Assembly (NCBI GenBank): GCA_020445665.1
Contig: JAGRGD010000089.1
Location: 1 to 49,609 of the forward strand
Length of the DNA: 49,609 nucleotides
Origin: Rhodocyclaceae bacterium
GTDB taxonomy: Bacteria > Pseudomonadota > Gammaproteobacteria > Burkholderiales > Rhodocyclaceae
Reading direction: 5' to 3'
Numbering within the stretch: the stretch's first letter is position 1; every line of letters starts with the position of its first letter. Made by a program: the position numbers and the translations under genes. Below, one piece after another: positions 1-8,955 of this stretch. The notes beneath the pieces were generated by a model. The model was not told the origin of the DNA. It worked only from the letters and a program-made list of their open reading frames with translations, and made no database searches.

Positions 1-750
1 CTTGAAGACCGCCTGCTGGTTCCACGGCTCACCGACGCAGTAGCCGTAGATCGTGCCGGCTTCCATCGTCGCCGGCATCTGCGGCGGCGGCGTCACCGAG
101 AGCAGCACGTCGGCGCTGATGGTGCCTGCCGTGTCGCCCTTGTGGGGGGCGTAGTAGCCCGGGTTCATGCCGCCCGAGGCGAGCCAGTAGCGCAGCTCGT
201 AGTTGTGGGTCGACACCGGGAAGACCATGCCCATCTTGAAGGGCTTGCCCTCCTTCTTGTAGTCGTCCACCACTTCCTTCAGGTAGTCGGCCTTGATCGG
301 GTGCACCGGCTTGCCGTCCGGCTGCTTGGGCAGCTTGGTCTTGAGCTTCTCCATGACCTCGTTGGAGACGGTGATGCCGTTGCCGTTGAGGTCCATCGAG
401 AAGGCGGTGATCACGTCGGCCTTGGTGCCGTAGCCGATCGTCGCGCCGAGGGGCTGGCCGGCCAGCATGTGGGCGCCGTCCAGTTCGCCGGAGATGACCC
501 GGTCGAGCAGCACCTTCCAGTTGGCCTGGGCCTCGAGGGTGACGTACAGCCCCTCTTCCTCGAAGTAGCCTTTTTCATAGGCGATGGCCAGCGGCGCCAT
601 GTCGGTGAGCTTGATGAAGCCGAACTTGAGGTCCGGCTTCTCCGGATCTTCCAGGGCCATGGCCGAGGTGCCGGCGATGAGCGCGGATGCCAGGAACGTG
701 CCGCGCACGAGGCGCGACAGGGTGGCGAGGGGGGTGCATGCGAGTTTCAT
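1..750 (-). CDS. nrtA: Nitrate ABC transporter substrate-binding protein, NrtA/CmpA type (partial)
   Basis: The reading frame opens with ATG at 750 on the minus strand and runs off the window at base 1, giving 250 residues of the N-terminal part. The first ~32 residues are a signal peptide ([17 protein letters not shown], hydrophobic core FLASALIAG, end SAMA). The mature part, with [32 protein letters not shown] and [14 protein letters not shown], is typical of the NrtA/CmpA family of nitrate, nitrite or bicarbonate binding proteins. The protein should capture nitrate in the periplasm for an NrtB/NrtC-type permease and ATPase, which would lie outside the window. Ligand choice is inferred: the leader upstream has the layout of nitrate-assimilation operons, which favours nitrate over bicarbonate. 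A GGAG lies 9 bases before the ATG. Confidence 0.88.
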   Translation of the reverse strand, partial: MKLACTPLATLSRLVRGTFLASALIAGTSAMALEDPEKPDLKFGFIKLTDMAPLAIAYEKGYFEEEGLYVTLEAQANWKVLLDRVISGELDGAHMLAGQPLGATIGYGTKADVITAFSMDLNGNGITVSNEVMEKLKTKLPKQPDGKPVHPIKADYLKEVVDDYKKEGKPFKMGMVFPVSTHNYELRYWLASGGMNPGYYAPHKGDTAGTISADVLLSVTPPPQMPATMEAGTIYGYCVGEPWNQQAVFK

Positions 751-797
751 CTGCAGGGACTCCATTCAGTAACAGCAATCTCTCTTGGCGACCGCCC

Positions 798-845
798 AAA
801 ACAAAACGCCCACCTGCCCGCTCCAAGGAACGCGCTGGGTGGACG
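798..845 (-). terminator. Intrinsic terminator inside the nrtA leader (attenuator)
   Basis: Read on the minus strand, CGTCCACC (845-838) pairs with GGTGGGCG (814-807). An inner stem CGTTCC/GGAGCG extends the hairpin. TTTTGTTTT (806-798) follows at once. It lies about 50 bases upstream of the nrtA start codon, so it would stop transcription before the gene unless an antiterminator acts. This is the expected regulated terminator of a nas-type leader. Confidence 0.75.
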
Positions 846-889
846 TCGTTGTCCTGTTCGGCCCCTTCTGGACCTCGTTGTCTTGACAT

Positions 890-922
890 GGCGCCTTGCG
901 ACCGCCTTTGGCCGCAGGCGCC
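890..922 (-). promoter_or_regulatory. ANTAR-responsive RNA hairpin in the nrtA leader
   Basis: On the minus strand GGCGCC-TGCG-GCC pairs with GGT-CGCA-(A)-GGCGCC, closing a six-base loop AAAGGC. The loop has A at position 1 and G at position 4, the signature bound by ANTAR-domain antiterminators such as NasR and NasT. It starts about 12 bases after the predicted transcript start and lies upstream of the intrinsic terminator. ANTAR targets usually have two such hairpins; I can see only this one clearly. The NasT/NasR regulator itself is not in the window. Confidence 0.65.
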
Positions 923-943
923 GTGCAGTGCCTGGACACTCTC

Positions 944-961
944 TAGCAACGCCTGTGCCAA
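944..961 (-). promoter_or_regulatory. Sigma-54 promoter of the nitrate transport operon
   Basis: The minus strand reads TTGGCACAGGCGTTGCTA, a near-perfect -24/-12 element: TGGCAC and TTGCT with GG and GC at the required spacing. The transcript would start near 934, leaving a leader of about 184 bases that holds the ANTAR hairpin and the terminator. Sigma-54 control implies activation by NtrC under nitrogen limitation, which is inference. I did not find a convincing palindromic NtrC site. Confidence 0.75.
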
Positions 962-1264
962 GGATGCCGCGGCGCACCAAAACCACCCTCAGCAGCACCC
1001 GGATCGGACTCAAACCGCTTTGTCGGCAGGGGTTTCTTCCCCGAGGGGCCGCTGCGTCCCCACTCCGCCCCGCACCAATCGTGGGAGGACGACAGCCTTC
1101 CGGCGGGCACTGAAAGAGGGCGACCGGGCAGCGCAATGCACCGACTTCGCGCCACCGCGACGTCTCGAGGCGGCCCCGAAACGCCCATTGCCGCGGGATG
1201 GGCAGCGCATCGCTGTCGGAACGATTCTTGAATACAGAGGCCGCGACCCCTTCCGGAGCTCCCC
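962..1264. other. Upstream region between nrtA promoter and GAF gene
   Basis: About 300 bases lie between the sigma-54 promoter and the divergent GAF gene. Two GGTGC half-sites occur on the minus strand just upstream of the -24 element (about 970-990), but no full NtrC-type palindrome was found. No coding signal, tRNA or clear sigma-70 promoter for the GAF gene is visible; that gene does have a GGAG six bases before its ATG. Confidence 0.4.
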
Positions 1265-2203
1265 ATGAAGACGTTCATTCAGGTCACCGAAGTCTGGGTG
1301 CCCAATGCCAGCCACGATGCCCTCGTGTTTCACTCGGGCCTGTACGGCCCGCACCAGCGCTTTCGCAGTGGCAGCGAGGCGATGGTGTTCGGCTACGACG
1401 AGGGCCTGCCCGGCAGGGCCTGGGCGGCACGGCACCCGATCCTGCTCAAGAACCTCCAGACCGGCTGGTTCCGGCGGGGCGAACTGGCCCGCGACGCGGG
1501 TCTGACCTGCGGCATTGCGCTGCCGCTCTTCGCCGGCGACCACCTGACCGCGGTCCTGGTGATGTTCTGCGGTCAGGATGCGGAATCGATCGGCGCCGTC
1601 GAGGTCTGGCACAACGACGAGGCCCAGCGCCCCGAACTGGCCCTCGATGACGGCTATTACGGCGAGCTGGACGGGTTCGAGTTCTCCGCCCGCCACTCCC
1701 ACTTCCCCCGCGGCGAAGGTCTGCCCGGCATCGTCTGGGACAGTGGCATGCCGGTCGTCATCCCGGACCTCGGCCACAACCGCCGCTTCCTGCGGCGGGA
1801 CGAAGCGCTGCACGCCGGCCTGTGCACGGGCCTCGGCCTCCCCTCGTCCCACCGGTCCGGTCACAGCTACGTCACCGTTTTTCTGTCGGCCCTCGGCACG
1901 CCAATCGCCCGTCGGTTCGAAATCTGGACGCCGGATGCGCGCCTGGATCGGCTGCTGTTCCTCGCCGGCCACTGCGATCGGGACCCGGTCCTGGCCGCGA
2001 CGCTGGACGGATGCCGGATCGAATCCCGCCAGGGTTGCCTGGGCCGCGCCTGGTTCTCGGGCATTCCGGCCGTCACGGAACGCCTGGCCGACGACAGTTC
2101 GCCCAACGGCCGCGCCGCGGCCGCCGTGGGCATGGCCGCCATGCTGGCGATCCCGATCCTCGAGGCCGGGCACTGCAAGGCGGTCGTCGGCCTGTACCTC
2201 TGA
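1265..2203 (+). CDS. Tandem GAF-domain protein
   Basis: The 312-residue protein has no signal peptide or membrane segment and so is cytoplasmic. At least two GAF-like units are visible, each marked by a G-LPG-W motif: EGLPGRAWAARHPILLKNL (about residues 45-65) and GEGLPGIVWDSGMPVVIPDL (about 150-172). A third related piece, GCLGRAWFSGIPAV (about 258-271), follows near the C-terminus. There is no output domain (kinase, GGDEF, HTH or ANTAR). GAF domains bind small ligands or tetrapyrroles, but the ligand here cannot be read. The gene is divergent from nrtA. It could be a stand-alone sensor that acts through a partner; a link to nitrate is suggested only by position. GGAG precedes the ATG. Confidence 0.7.
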   Translation: MKTFIQVTEVWVPNASHDALVFHSGLYGPHQRFRSGSEAMVFGYDEGLPGRAWAARHPILLKNLQTGWFRRGELARDAGLTCGIALPLFAGDHLTAVLVMFCGQDAESIGAVEVWHNDEAQRPELALDDGYYGELDGFEFSARHSHFPRGEGLPGIVWDSGMPVVIPDLGHNRRFLRRDEALHAGLCTGLGLPSSHRSGHSYVTVFLSALGTPIARRFEIWTPDARLDRLLFLAGHCDRDPVLAATLDGCRIESRQGCLGRAWFSGIPAVTERLADDSSPNGRAAAAVGMAAMLAIPILEAGHCKAVVGLYL

Positions 2204-2269
2204 GCCCGCGCCCGTCGCAACGCCCGGCGCCCCATTGACATCCGCGGGGGGGCCGTCGACGCTGGCGGG

Positions 2270-3004
2270 GTGAATACCCCTTCGCGCCCCCAAACCGCCT
2301 TCGCCCCGGCCTGGCTGTCAGACGCGGGCGGCCTGCGCTACCACCTGCGCGCCCTGCGTCACCGGAACGGCGCCTGGCGCCCGTTCCGGGCCCAGGTGGC
2401 CCGCTGGCTCGAGGCGTGGGCACCGCCGGGTCGCGAACTCGCGCTGGTCGGCCCGAGCGCCGGCCACACCTTGCCACCGGCCTGGTTCGCGCGCTTCGAC
2501 CGGGTGACGGTGTTCGAGCCGGACCCGTTCGCGCGCAGGTGGCTGGCCCGGCGCCTGTCCGCCAGCCGGCTGCACTTCTCGAGCGAGGATGTCCTGGGCG
2601 GCGCGCATCCGCTGGAGACGCTGAACGCACTGCCGGACGACTGCGCGATCCTGTTCTGCAACGTGCTGGGGCAGGTCGCGCCGGAGGCCGCCGAACGCTG
2701 GCACGCCCCGTTGCGCACACGCCTCGGCGAGCGGGACTGGGCCAGCTTCCACGATGTGGTCTCGACCGATCGGCCGCCCCGCGCCGACGCACCCGACCAC
2801 GCCTGCGCGGAAGGATCCCTCGAGGCCATTCTGGCGCGGTTCTGGTCAGGCGGCGAGCTGCCGCTGGTGGATCACGATACCTTCCAGCTTGATGGCTCCG
2901 GCAGCGCCGACTACACGCTCTGGCACCTGCGCCCGGGTCGCTTCCATCTGGTTGAATGGGTCACCCACCGGAGTCCGTCTCAGAAGTCCGGCGCGACCGC
3001 CTGA
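2270..3004 (+). CDS. Rossmann-fold (methyltransferase-like) protein of unknown function
   Basis: The 244-residue protein starts at GTG. The segment ELALVGPSAGHTLPPAWFAR followed by VTVFEPDPFARRWLARRL (about residues 56-98) looks like the first two strands of a Rossmann fold: a glycine-containing loop, then a strand ending in an acidic residue. Later, CAILFCNVLGQ could be the fourth strand. The overall plan resembles class I SAM-dependent methyltransferases, but motif I is not canonical, so neither activity nor substrate can be assigned. Its 3' end overlaps the end of the convergent histidine kinase gene by about 25 bases. The coding frame has the GC pattern of its neighbours. Confidence 0.55.
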   Translation: MNTPSRPQTAFAPAWLSDAGGLRYHLRALRHRNGAWRPFRAQVARWLEAWAPPGRELALVGPSAGHTLPPAWFARFDRVTVFEPDPFARRWLARRLSASRLHFSSEDVLGGAHPLETLNALPDDCAILFCNVLGQVAPEAAERWHAPLRTRLGERDWASFHDVVSTDRPPRADAPDHACAEGSLEAILARFWSGGELPLVDHDTFQLDGSGSADYTLWHLRPGRFHLVEWVTHRSPSQKSGATA

Positions 3005-6000
3005 ACGCCGTCGAGCCGGTCTGGCTGAGCTTCGAGCGCATCGATCTCGGTCAGGGTCGCTTCCAGGGAGGTGACCACCTCTGCGACCTCGTCGTCGACC
3101 TCGCGACAGGCGTTGCGCAGCCGCGTTTCCAGCGTCAGTGCCGCCTCGCGCAGGGGCAATGCCCCGACCGTAGCCGCCATGCCCTTGAGGGTATGGGCGC
3201 AGCGCACACTGTCCTCGCTGCACGGATCGTCTTCCGCCAGGGCCTTCAGGTCGTCCACCTGGCGCCTCGCGTTGTCGCGGAAGCGACCCAGCATCTTCAG
3301 GTAGAACCCGGGCTTCTTGCCACAGAAGTGCAGGCCGACGCCATAGTCGAGCACCGCGCAGGTCGCCCGCGCCGCCTCGGCGGGCTCCGGCTGGGGCGCC
3401 GCGGCGACGCGGCTCGCCTCGCCGCGCTCCGGGAGCGGCATGGCGACATCTTGCGCCGGCTCGGGCAGGAGCTGTCGTGCGATCGCGGCGGCGAGCCGGG
3501 CCGGATCGACGGGCTTGGTCACCACATCACACATGCCGGCCTCGATGCAGCGACGGCGCTCGTCGGGCAGCGCATGGGCGGTCACGGCGATGATCGGCAG
3601 GTTCTGGTGGTCCGCCATGGCGCGGATGCGCCGGCTTGCCTCGATGCCGTCCATCACCGGCATCTGGATGTCCATCAACACCAGCTCGATACCGTCGAGC
3701 CGGTCGAGGGCCTGTCGGCCGTTCTCCGCCAGGCGCCACTCGACGCCCCAGTCTTCGAGCAATTCCTCGACCACGAGCTGATTGAGCGGATTGTCCTCCA
3801 CGACCAGAATGCGCCGGCCGGCGAGTCCGGCGCGGGCCACACCGCCATCGTCGGGCAGTGCCGCCGGGAGCAGCCCGTCGGCGCGCGGCAGCTCGAGCGC
3901 GAACCAGAAGCGGCTGCCCTGTCCCGCCTCGCTTTGCACCTGCAGTTCGCCGCCCATGCAGGCCACCAGCCGGGCGCTGATCGACAGGCCGAGTCCGGTG
4001 CCGCCGTGGGCACGGGTCGAGCTGGCGTCGGCCTGCTCGAAGGGGCGGAACAGCCGGTCCAGCACGTCGGCGGTCATGCCGATGCCACTGTCACGCACCT
4101 CGAAGCCGACCCGGCAGGCATCGTCGTCGCCGCCAAAGCCGCGCACCGTGAGCTCGACGCGTCCCCGTTCGGTGAACTTGACGGCATTGGACGTGAGATT
4201 GTGCAGCACCTGCCCGATCCGCAGCCGATCCCCGATGAAGGCATCCGGCAGGGCGGGATCGACGCTGACCGCAAGGGCCAGATCCTTCCGGTGCGCCGAC
4301 TGCGCCGCGACCTCGCTCACGGATGCGATCAGCGCCCTCAGGGAGAAGCCCTCTTCCTCGAGTTGCAGACTGCCCGCCTCGATCTTGGCGCTGTCGAGGA
4401 CATCGTCGATGATCGCCAGCAGCCCTTCGGCCGAGTGCCTGACGCTCTGCAGGTAGCCCGCCTGGCGTTCGTCCAGCGCGGTCTTCAGGCACAGGCCGGT
4501 GAGTCCGATGATGGCGTTCATGGGCGTGCGCATCTCGTGGCTCATGTTGGCGAGGAAAGCCGACTTGGCCAGGTTGGCCGCTTCGGCCTCTCCCCTCGCC
4601 CGCTCGAGTTCTTCCGTACGGGCCTGCACATCCCGCTCGAGGCGGGCGTTGTAGGCCCGCATCACCGCTTCCGCCTCCCGGTGCGCGGTGATGTCGATGT
4701 CGGCCCCGCGGTAACCGAGGAAGCCGCCGCTGGCGTCGAAGCGCGGCACGGCGTTGGTGGACAGCCAGACGCGGTGGCCGTCCCGGTGCAGCGCCGGAGA
4801 CAGGAAATCACGCAAGGGCTCTCGTCGCTCGATGATCGCGGCCACCTCCCGTTCGAAATCCTCACGCCCCTCGGGCGGGTGCCGCTGCACGTAGCGCACG
4901 CGGCCGACGACCTCGTCCGGCGTATAGCCCAGCACCTGCTCCAGCGCCGAATTCACGTACGAGATCGTGCCGTCGGCATCGAATTCCCAGATCATCACCT
5001 GCGCCATGCCGGCCATCTGCTCGAAGCGGGAATGACTCTCGGCCAGCGCCTCGCGGGCACGCACCTCGCGCTCGAGCAGTTGCTCCCCCAGCGCCACGGC
5101 GGCGCCGGTTGCCAGCACCGGCGCCAGCGCACGCCGCCAGTCGGGCTCCGGCGCCTCGCTCGCGCCACTGAGGCAGAGCACCAGTTCGCCAACTTCGCCA
5201 ACCCGCGTTGCGGCGAGCCGGGGTTCTTCGGCCGACAGATGGCCAATGCACAGCCCGACGGCTTCGCGCAGCCGTGCGCCATCGCGCCAGGCGGCGGCCT
5301 CGGCGTCGCCAACGGAGGCCAGCGGGTGCACCCGGCCGCGGCCGTCGACCCGCAGCAGCAGCCCGTCCGGGCAGCGCATGTGCTCGCAGGCCAGGGCGAC
5401 CAGGGCCTGATAGGTTGCGGCTGGATCGCGGCTGCCGATGAAACCGCGCTGCAAGGCCGCGATCGAGCCCAGCAGGCCTTGCGCCGCGTCGAGCCGCTGC
5501 TGCGCGGACAGGCGCTCCACCAGCAAGGAAGTCAGCTGGGCCGCGCCCTCCAGCTGGGCGATGTCATCGTCGTCCGGCATCAACATGCCGGCAAGTGCCA
5601 CGGTGAAGGCGCCCAGTACCCGCCCCGCCGTCCCGAAGATCGGCTCCGTCCAGCACGCCGCCACGCGGCACCCCTCGGCCAGCGTGCGCAGACCGGCGCT
5701 GTCGGCATGCGTGGCAACATCGCCGACCAGACACCGCGCTCCACGGGAAACCGCTGCGCCAAACTCGCCGAGCGCCTCCCGGCTGGCCTCGCTCGCGAAG
5801 GCCGCGACGAAGGTCTCGGACAGCCCGCCGCCAGCGATCGTGCGGGGGCACTCTGCTGTCCGGTCGAGCAGCACCACCATGCACCGCCACTCCGGGTTGA
5901 GACCTTCGACCTCGCTGATCATCAGGCGCATCCCGTCAGCGAGTGAACACCCCCGGGAGAGGGCCTCGAGCAACCGCGAGCGGGTCTGCTCCTGCATCTG

Positions 6001-7713
6001 CATCCGACGCAGGCGGGTGATGTCGGTGTGGGTGCCGATCATCCGGCAGGCCCGACCTGCCGCATCCCGCAGCATGACCTTGCCACGGCCGATGACCCAA
6101 CGGTCCCGTCCGTCCTGACAGCGGATCCGGTGCTCGCTGACGAACAGCTCACTGCGCCCCTCGGTGTGGGCATCCAGGCGCGCCAGGACCATCGGCAGGT
6201 CTTGCGGATGAACGATGGTCTGCCAGCGCGTCTCGATCGTCTCCTGTCGCTGCTGAGGGTCGGATGTCGGGCCGGTGTCGGCCAGCCGCAGGCGATCGTG
6301 GGTGATGTCCCAGTCCCACACCCCATGGCCGGCGCTCTCGAGGGCAAACTGCCAGCGCAGGTTCGCTTCCTGGGCCGCCGCCTCGGCCCGCTTGCGCTCG
6401 GAGATGTCCTCGACGACGGACCAGAAACACCGGAGGTGGCCATCGGCGGCCCGGACCGGGCCAACCATCAGGCGCACCCAGATCAGTTCGCCGTTGGCGC
6501 GGCGGTAGCGCTTCTCCACGTCGTATACGCTGATCTCGCCGGCCGTCATGGCGCGGCGTGCCTCGTCGTCCCGCGCGACCAGACCACCCGGTGTGAACTC
6601 GTGGTAAGAGCGCCCCACGAGAACGCTCGGAGGCTCGCCGAGGAGGCTCGCCAGCCTGGCATTCACACGCAGCCAGCGCCCGTCGAGGCCGATCAGGGAC
6701 ATGCCGACCGCTGCCTGCTCGAAGGTAGCGGAGAAGCGCTCCTCGCTGTCCGCCAGGGCCTCCGCCCGCGCCGCTGCGAGCTCCTCGATGCGTCGCTGGC
6801 GCTGGCTGACCAGTGCGGTCAGCGCCGCCAGCAGGGCCGTAGCCAGCAGCGCGAACCCGGGGGCCAGCTGTGCCGCGGCGCTGCGACGGGCGAAGCCGTC
6901 GCGGGGAATGAAATCGATCTGCCAGTCGCGGGAGACGAAGGTCGCCACGCGGCGAAGCGCGTAGCGCTCGTCCAGACCGGCCGGCATCGCGCGCGGCCAG
7001 GACAGCCGGGCCGGCTCACCGGCGGGTTGGCTGTCCTCGATGCGCGCCACGAGGAAGTCCTCGTCCTCCTCGCCGAAAACATCGTCCAGCAGCACCGCCA
7101 CGTCCACGACCGTGTAGGCGTGCCCCATCACGCGGCCTGGGCGATTGGCCATCCGGTCGGGGACGCGCAGATCGAAAACCGGCTGGTAGATCGCCACCAG
7201 TTGCTCACCGTCCGGCCCGGCGAAGATCGGGGTCGCCACCGGCCGGTCGACGCGAGCCGCCAGCGCTCGCGCCCAGTCGTGGGCATCGCTGGCGAGACGG
7301 GTCTCCATCGCGTGACTCCGGCACTGTGCCTCGTCCGAACACAGCCGCATCTCGTCGCCGCGGGTGCGATACCAGCCAACGATGCGCTGCCAGCGGCGGT
7401 CGGCCAGGGGACGGCGGGCATACCCCTCGAAGGTCGACAGGCTGCGCCCGCCGCCCGCGGCGAGGAAGGCTGCCAGGCCACGAAGATCCACCTCGATGTG
7501 GTCGTTGAAGCCGTCGAGGCGCCCGAGGCGGACGCTCGCCGCCTCGCCCACCAGGCGCTGGTCGCGGGCATCCTGGGTGATCGCCTGCTGCCGCGCCACC
7601 AGTGAGGTGACCAGCAGGCCCGCCAGCAGCACCAGCCACACCGGCCAGCCAATGCGGCCGGCCAACGGCGTGGCGCGCGAACGCCTCAGCACGGCGCGGC
7701 GGACCTCACGCAC
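2980..7713 (-). CDS. Large hybrid sensor histidine kinase (CHASE-PAS-PAS-GAF-GAF-PAS-HisKA-REC-HPt)
   Basis: This protein of about 1577 residues is membrane-bound. TM1 lies at about residues 20-40, a CHASE-like periplasmic domain follows, and TM2 is at about 290-310. The cytoplasmic part has PAS (about 320-440), PAS (about 448-575), two GAF-like domains (about 576-885), PAS (about 893-1020) and a coiled coil. HisKA carries ANMSHEMRTP with phospho-His near 1059. It is followed by HATPase_c (NLTSNAVKF near 1171; GTGLGLSI), a receiver (VLMDIQMPVMDG, Asp near 1348) and an HPt domain (AHTLKGMAATVG, His near 1507). All phosphorelay residues are present. The start is uncertain: GTG at 7713 overlaps the HD-GYP stop, while GTG at 7746 or 7692 is also possible, the last having GTGAGG upstream. 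It probably shares an operon with the HD-GYP gene. The signal and final target are unknown. Confidence 0.9.
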   Translation of the reverse strand: MREVRRAVLRRSRATPLAGRIGWPVWLVLLAGLLVTSLVARQQAITQDARDQRLVGEAASVRLGRLDGFNDHIEVDLRGLAAFLAAGGGRSLSTFEGYARRPLADRRWQRIVGWYRTRGDEMRLCSDEAQCRSHAMETRLASDAHDWARALAARVDRPVATPIFAGPDGEQLVAIYQPVFDLRVPDRMANRPGRVMGHAYTVVDVAVLLDDVFGEEDEDFLVARIEDSQPAGEPARLSWPRAMPAGLDERYALRRVATFVSRDWQIDFIPRDGFARRSAAAQLAPGFALLATALLAALTALVSQRQRRIEELAAARAEALADSEERFSATFEQAAVGMSLIGLDGRWLRVNARLASLLGEPPSVLVGRSYHEFTPGGLVARDDEARRAMTAGEISVYDVEKRYRRANGELIWVRLMVGPVRAADGHLRCFWSVVEDISERKRAEAAAQEANLRWQFALESAGHGVWDWDITHDRLRLADTGPTSDPQQRQETIETRWQTIVHPQDLPMVLARLDAHTEGRSELFVSEHRIRCQDGRDRWVIGRGKVMLRDAAGRACRMIGTHTDITRLRRMQMQEQTRSRLLEALSRGCSLADGMRLMISEVEGLNPEWRCMVVLLDRTAECPRTIAGGGLSETFVAAFASEASREALGEFGAAVSRGARCLVGDVATHADSAGLRTLAEGCRVAACWTEPIFGTAGRVLGAFTVALAGMLMPDDDDIAQLEGAAQLTSLLVERLSAQQRLDAAQGLLGSIAALQRGFIGSRDPAATYQALVALACEHMRCPDGLLLRVDGRGRVHPLASVGDAEAAAWRDGARLREAVGLCIGHLSAEEPRLAATRVGEVGELVLCLSGASEAPEPDWRRALAPVLATGAAVALGEQLLEREVRAREALAESHSRFEQMAGMAQVMIWEFDADGTISYVNSALEQVLGYTPDEVVGRVRYVQRHPPEGREDFEREVAAIIERREPLRDFLSPALHRDGHRVWLSTNAVPRFDASGGFLGYRGADIDITAHREAEAVMRAYNARLERDVQARTEELERARGEAEAANLAKSAFLANMSHEMRTPMNAIIGLTGLCLKTALDERQAGYLQSVRHSAEGLLAIIDDVLDSAKIEAGSLQLEEEGFSLRALIASVSEVAAQSAHRKDLALAVSVDPALPDAFIGDRLRIGQVLHNLTSNAVKFTERGRVELTVRGFGGDDDACRVGFEVRDSGIGMTADVLDRLFRPFEQADASSTRAHGGTGLGLSISARLVACMGGELQVQSEAGQGSRFWFALELPRADGLLPAALPDDGGVARAGLAGRRILVVEDNPLNQLVVEELLEDWGVEWRLAENGRQALDRLDGIELVLMDIQMPVMDGIEASRRIRAMADHQNLPIIAVTAHALPDERRRCIEAGMCDVVTKPVDPARLAAAIARQLLPEPAQDVAMPLPERGEASRVAAAPQPEPAEAARATCAVLDYGVGLHFCGKKPGFYLKMLGRFRDNARRQVDDLKALAEDDPCSEDSVRCAHTLKGMAATVGALPLREAALTLETRLRNACREVDDEVAEVVTSLEATLTEIDALEAQPDRLDGVQAVAPDF

Positions 7714-8926
7714 TCTCCATGTCGAGGAAACGCGCGGTATCCACACGCCAGCGCGCCGGCGACTCGTCCGACACGATCCGGTCGCCGCAGCGCGGCGAGC
7801 TCATGTCGAGCACCTCCGCCTTGATGTAGGCATTGGAACGCGCATTGAAGAACACCCGCACCGTCGGCTTCATGGAGTCTGTCGGCGACTGGGCGATGAC
7901 GACGCCGAGGCGGTCGGACTCGAGGCGCACCAGGCTGCCGACCGGATAGATGCCGACACAGCGCATGAAGGCCGACAGCAGCTTCTGGTCGAAGTGGTCC
8001 TTGCTCCACTCCCACATCTTGCGCAGGGCCTCGGTGGCGGGCATGGCCTTGTGGTAGCACCGTTCGGCGGTGATCGCGTCATAGACGTCGACGATCGCCG
8101 CCATCCGCGCCATGTCGCTGATCTGGTCGCCCTGGAGCCGGTCGGGATAGCCGGCCCCGTCGAGCCGCTCGTGGTGGTGGCGGGTGATGTCGAGCGGGAT
8201 GTCGCCGACGCCGCCGGTGCCGAGCAGGATCTCGTGCCCGTCGCCCGGGTGCTGCTTGATCAGCACGAACTCCTCGTCCGTGAGGCGACCGGCCTTGTTC
8301 AGGACCGCATCGGGCACCTTCATCTTGCCGATGTCATGGAGCAGGCCGCCGATCCCGGCCTGGCGCAGGATTTCCCCCTCGAGCCCGAACGCGCGACCGA
8401 AGGTGATCATCAGCGTGCACACGCTGACCGAATGCTGGAAGGTGTAGTCGTCCTTGTTCTTGATGCCGATCAGGCCGAGCAGCGCATTGCTGTTGCGCAG
8501 GATCGAGTCGGTGACCGCCTCGACCACCGGCTCGACGTTGTCGAGGGACACCGCCTTGCCAAGACGCACGTCGTGCATCATGTCGCGGACCACCTTGTTG
8601 GCCTGGGCATGGACCTGGCGCGCCCGCCGCATCTCCTCGCCCACGCTGACCCGCAGCACCGGCTCTTCGGCATTGCCGACGGCCGCTTCGATCTGCTGCT
8701 GGACCTCCTCTCGGATCTCCTCGGCACGCCGCCCGTCGGCGTCGTCCAGACCGCGGACGGTGTCGATGTAGACCTCGCGGATGCCGGCATCGAGGATCCG
8801 CTGGACGTCGCTGTCGCGCTTGAGTGCGAAGCGGCTGCGCCAGAAGGGATGCGACATCCAGTCGCCACAGAGCTCATGGACGTACATGCCAGGGCGCAGA
8901 CGTTCGACAGGGATTTTCTTGAGCAT
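7706..8926 (-). CDS. HD-GYP cyclic-di-GMP phosphodiesterase
   Basis: The protein has 406 residues. An N-terminal DUF3391-type domain starts with MLKKIPVERLRPGMYVHELCG. The C-terminal HD-GYP domain has LLHDIGKMKVP (His 197, HD motif), RHHHERLDGAGYP (about 249-261, an intact GYP signature) and DVYDAITAERCYH. Members with these residues hydrolyse c-di-GMP to GMP and act in the cytoplasm. A longer upstream frame exists, but ATG at 8926 is where family similarity begins. Its stop overlaps the GTG of the downstream hybrid kinase by 8 bases, so the two are probably co-transcribed. The pairing suggests that the kinase phosphorelay is linked to c-di-GMP turnover, which is inference. Confidence 0.92.
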   Translation of the reverse strand: MLKKIPVERLRPGMYVHELCGDWMSHPFWRSRFALKRDSDVQRILDAGIREVYIDTVRGLDDADGRRAEEIREEVQQQIEAAVGNAEEPVLRVSVGEEMRRARQVHAQANKVVRDMMHDVRLGKAVSLDNVEPVVEAVTDSILRNSNALLGLIGIKNKDDYTFQHSVSVCTLMITFGRAFGLEGEILRQAGIGGLLHDIGKMKVPDAVLNKAGRLTDEEFVLIKQHPGDGHEILLGTGGVGDIPLDITRHHHERLDGAGYPDRLQGDQISDMARMAAIVDVYDAITAERCYHKAMPATEALRKMWEWSKDHFDQKLLSAFMRCVGIYPVGSLVRLESDRLGVVIAQSPTDSMKPTVRVFFNARSNAYIKAEVLDMSSPRCGDRIVSDESPARWRVDTARFLDMESA

Positions 8927-8955
8927 CGGCTTCGACAAACGGGTCGGAAACCGGA

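Noticed and set aside
2956-5946. A 996-residue open frame on the plus strand opposite the hybrid kinase
   Set aside because: It is a GC-driven shadow: the minus strand has continuous kinase domains over the same bases, and the plus frame shows no recognisable domain.
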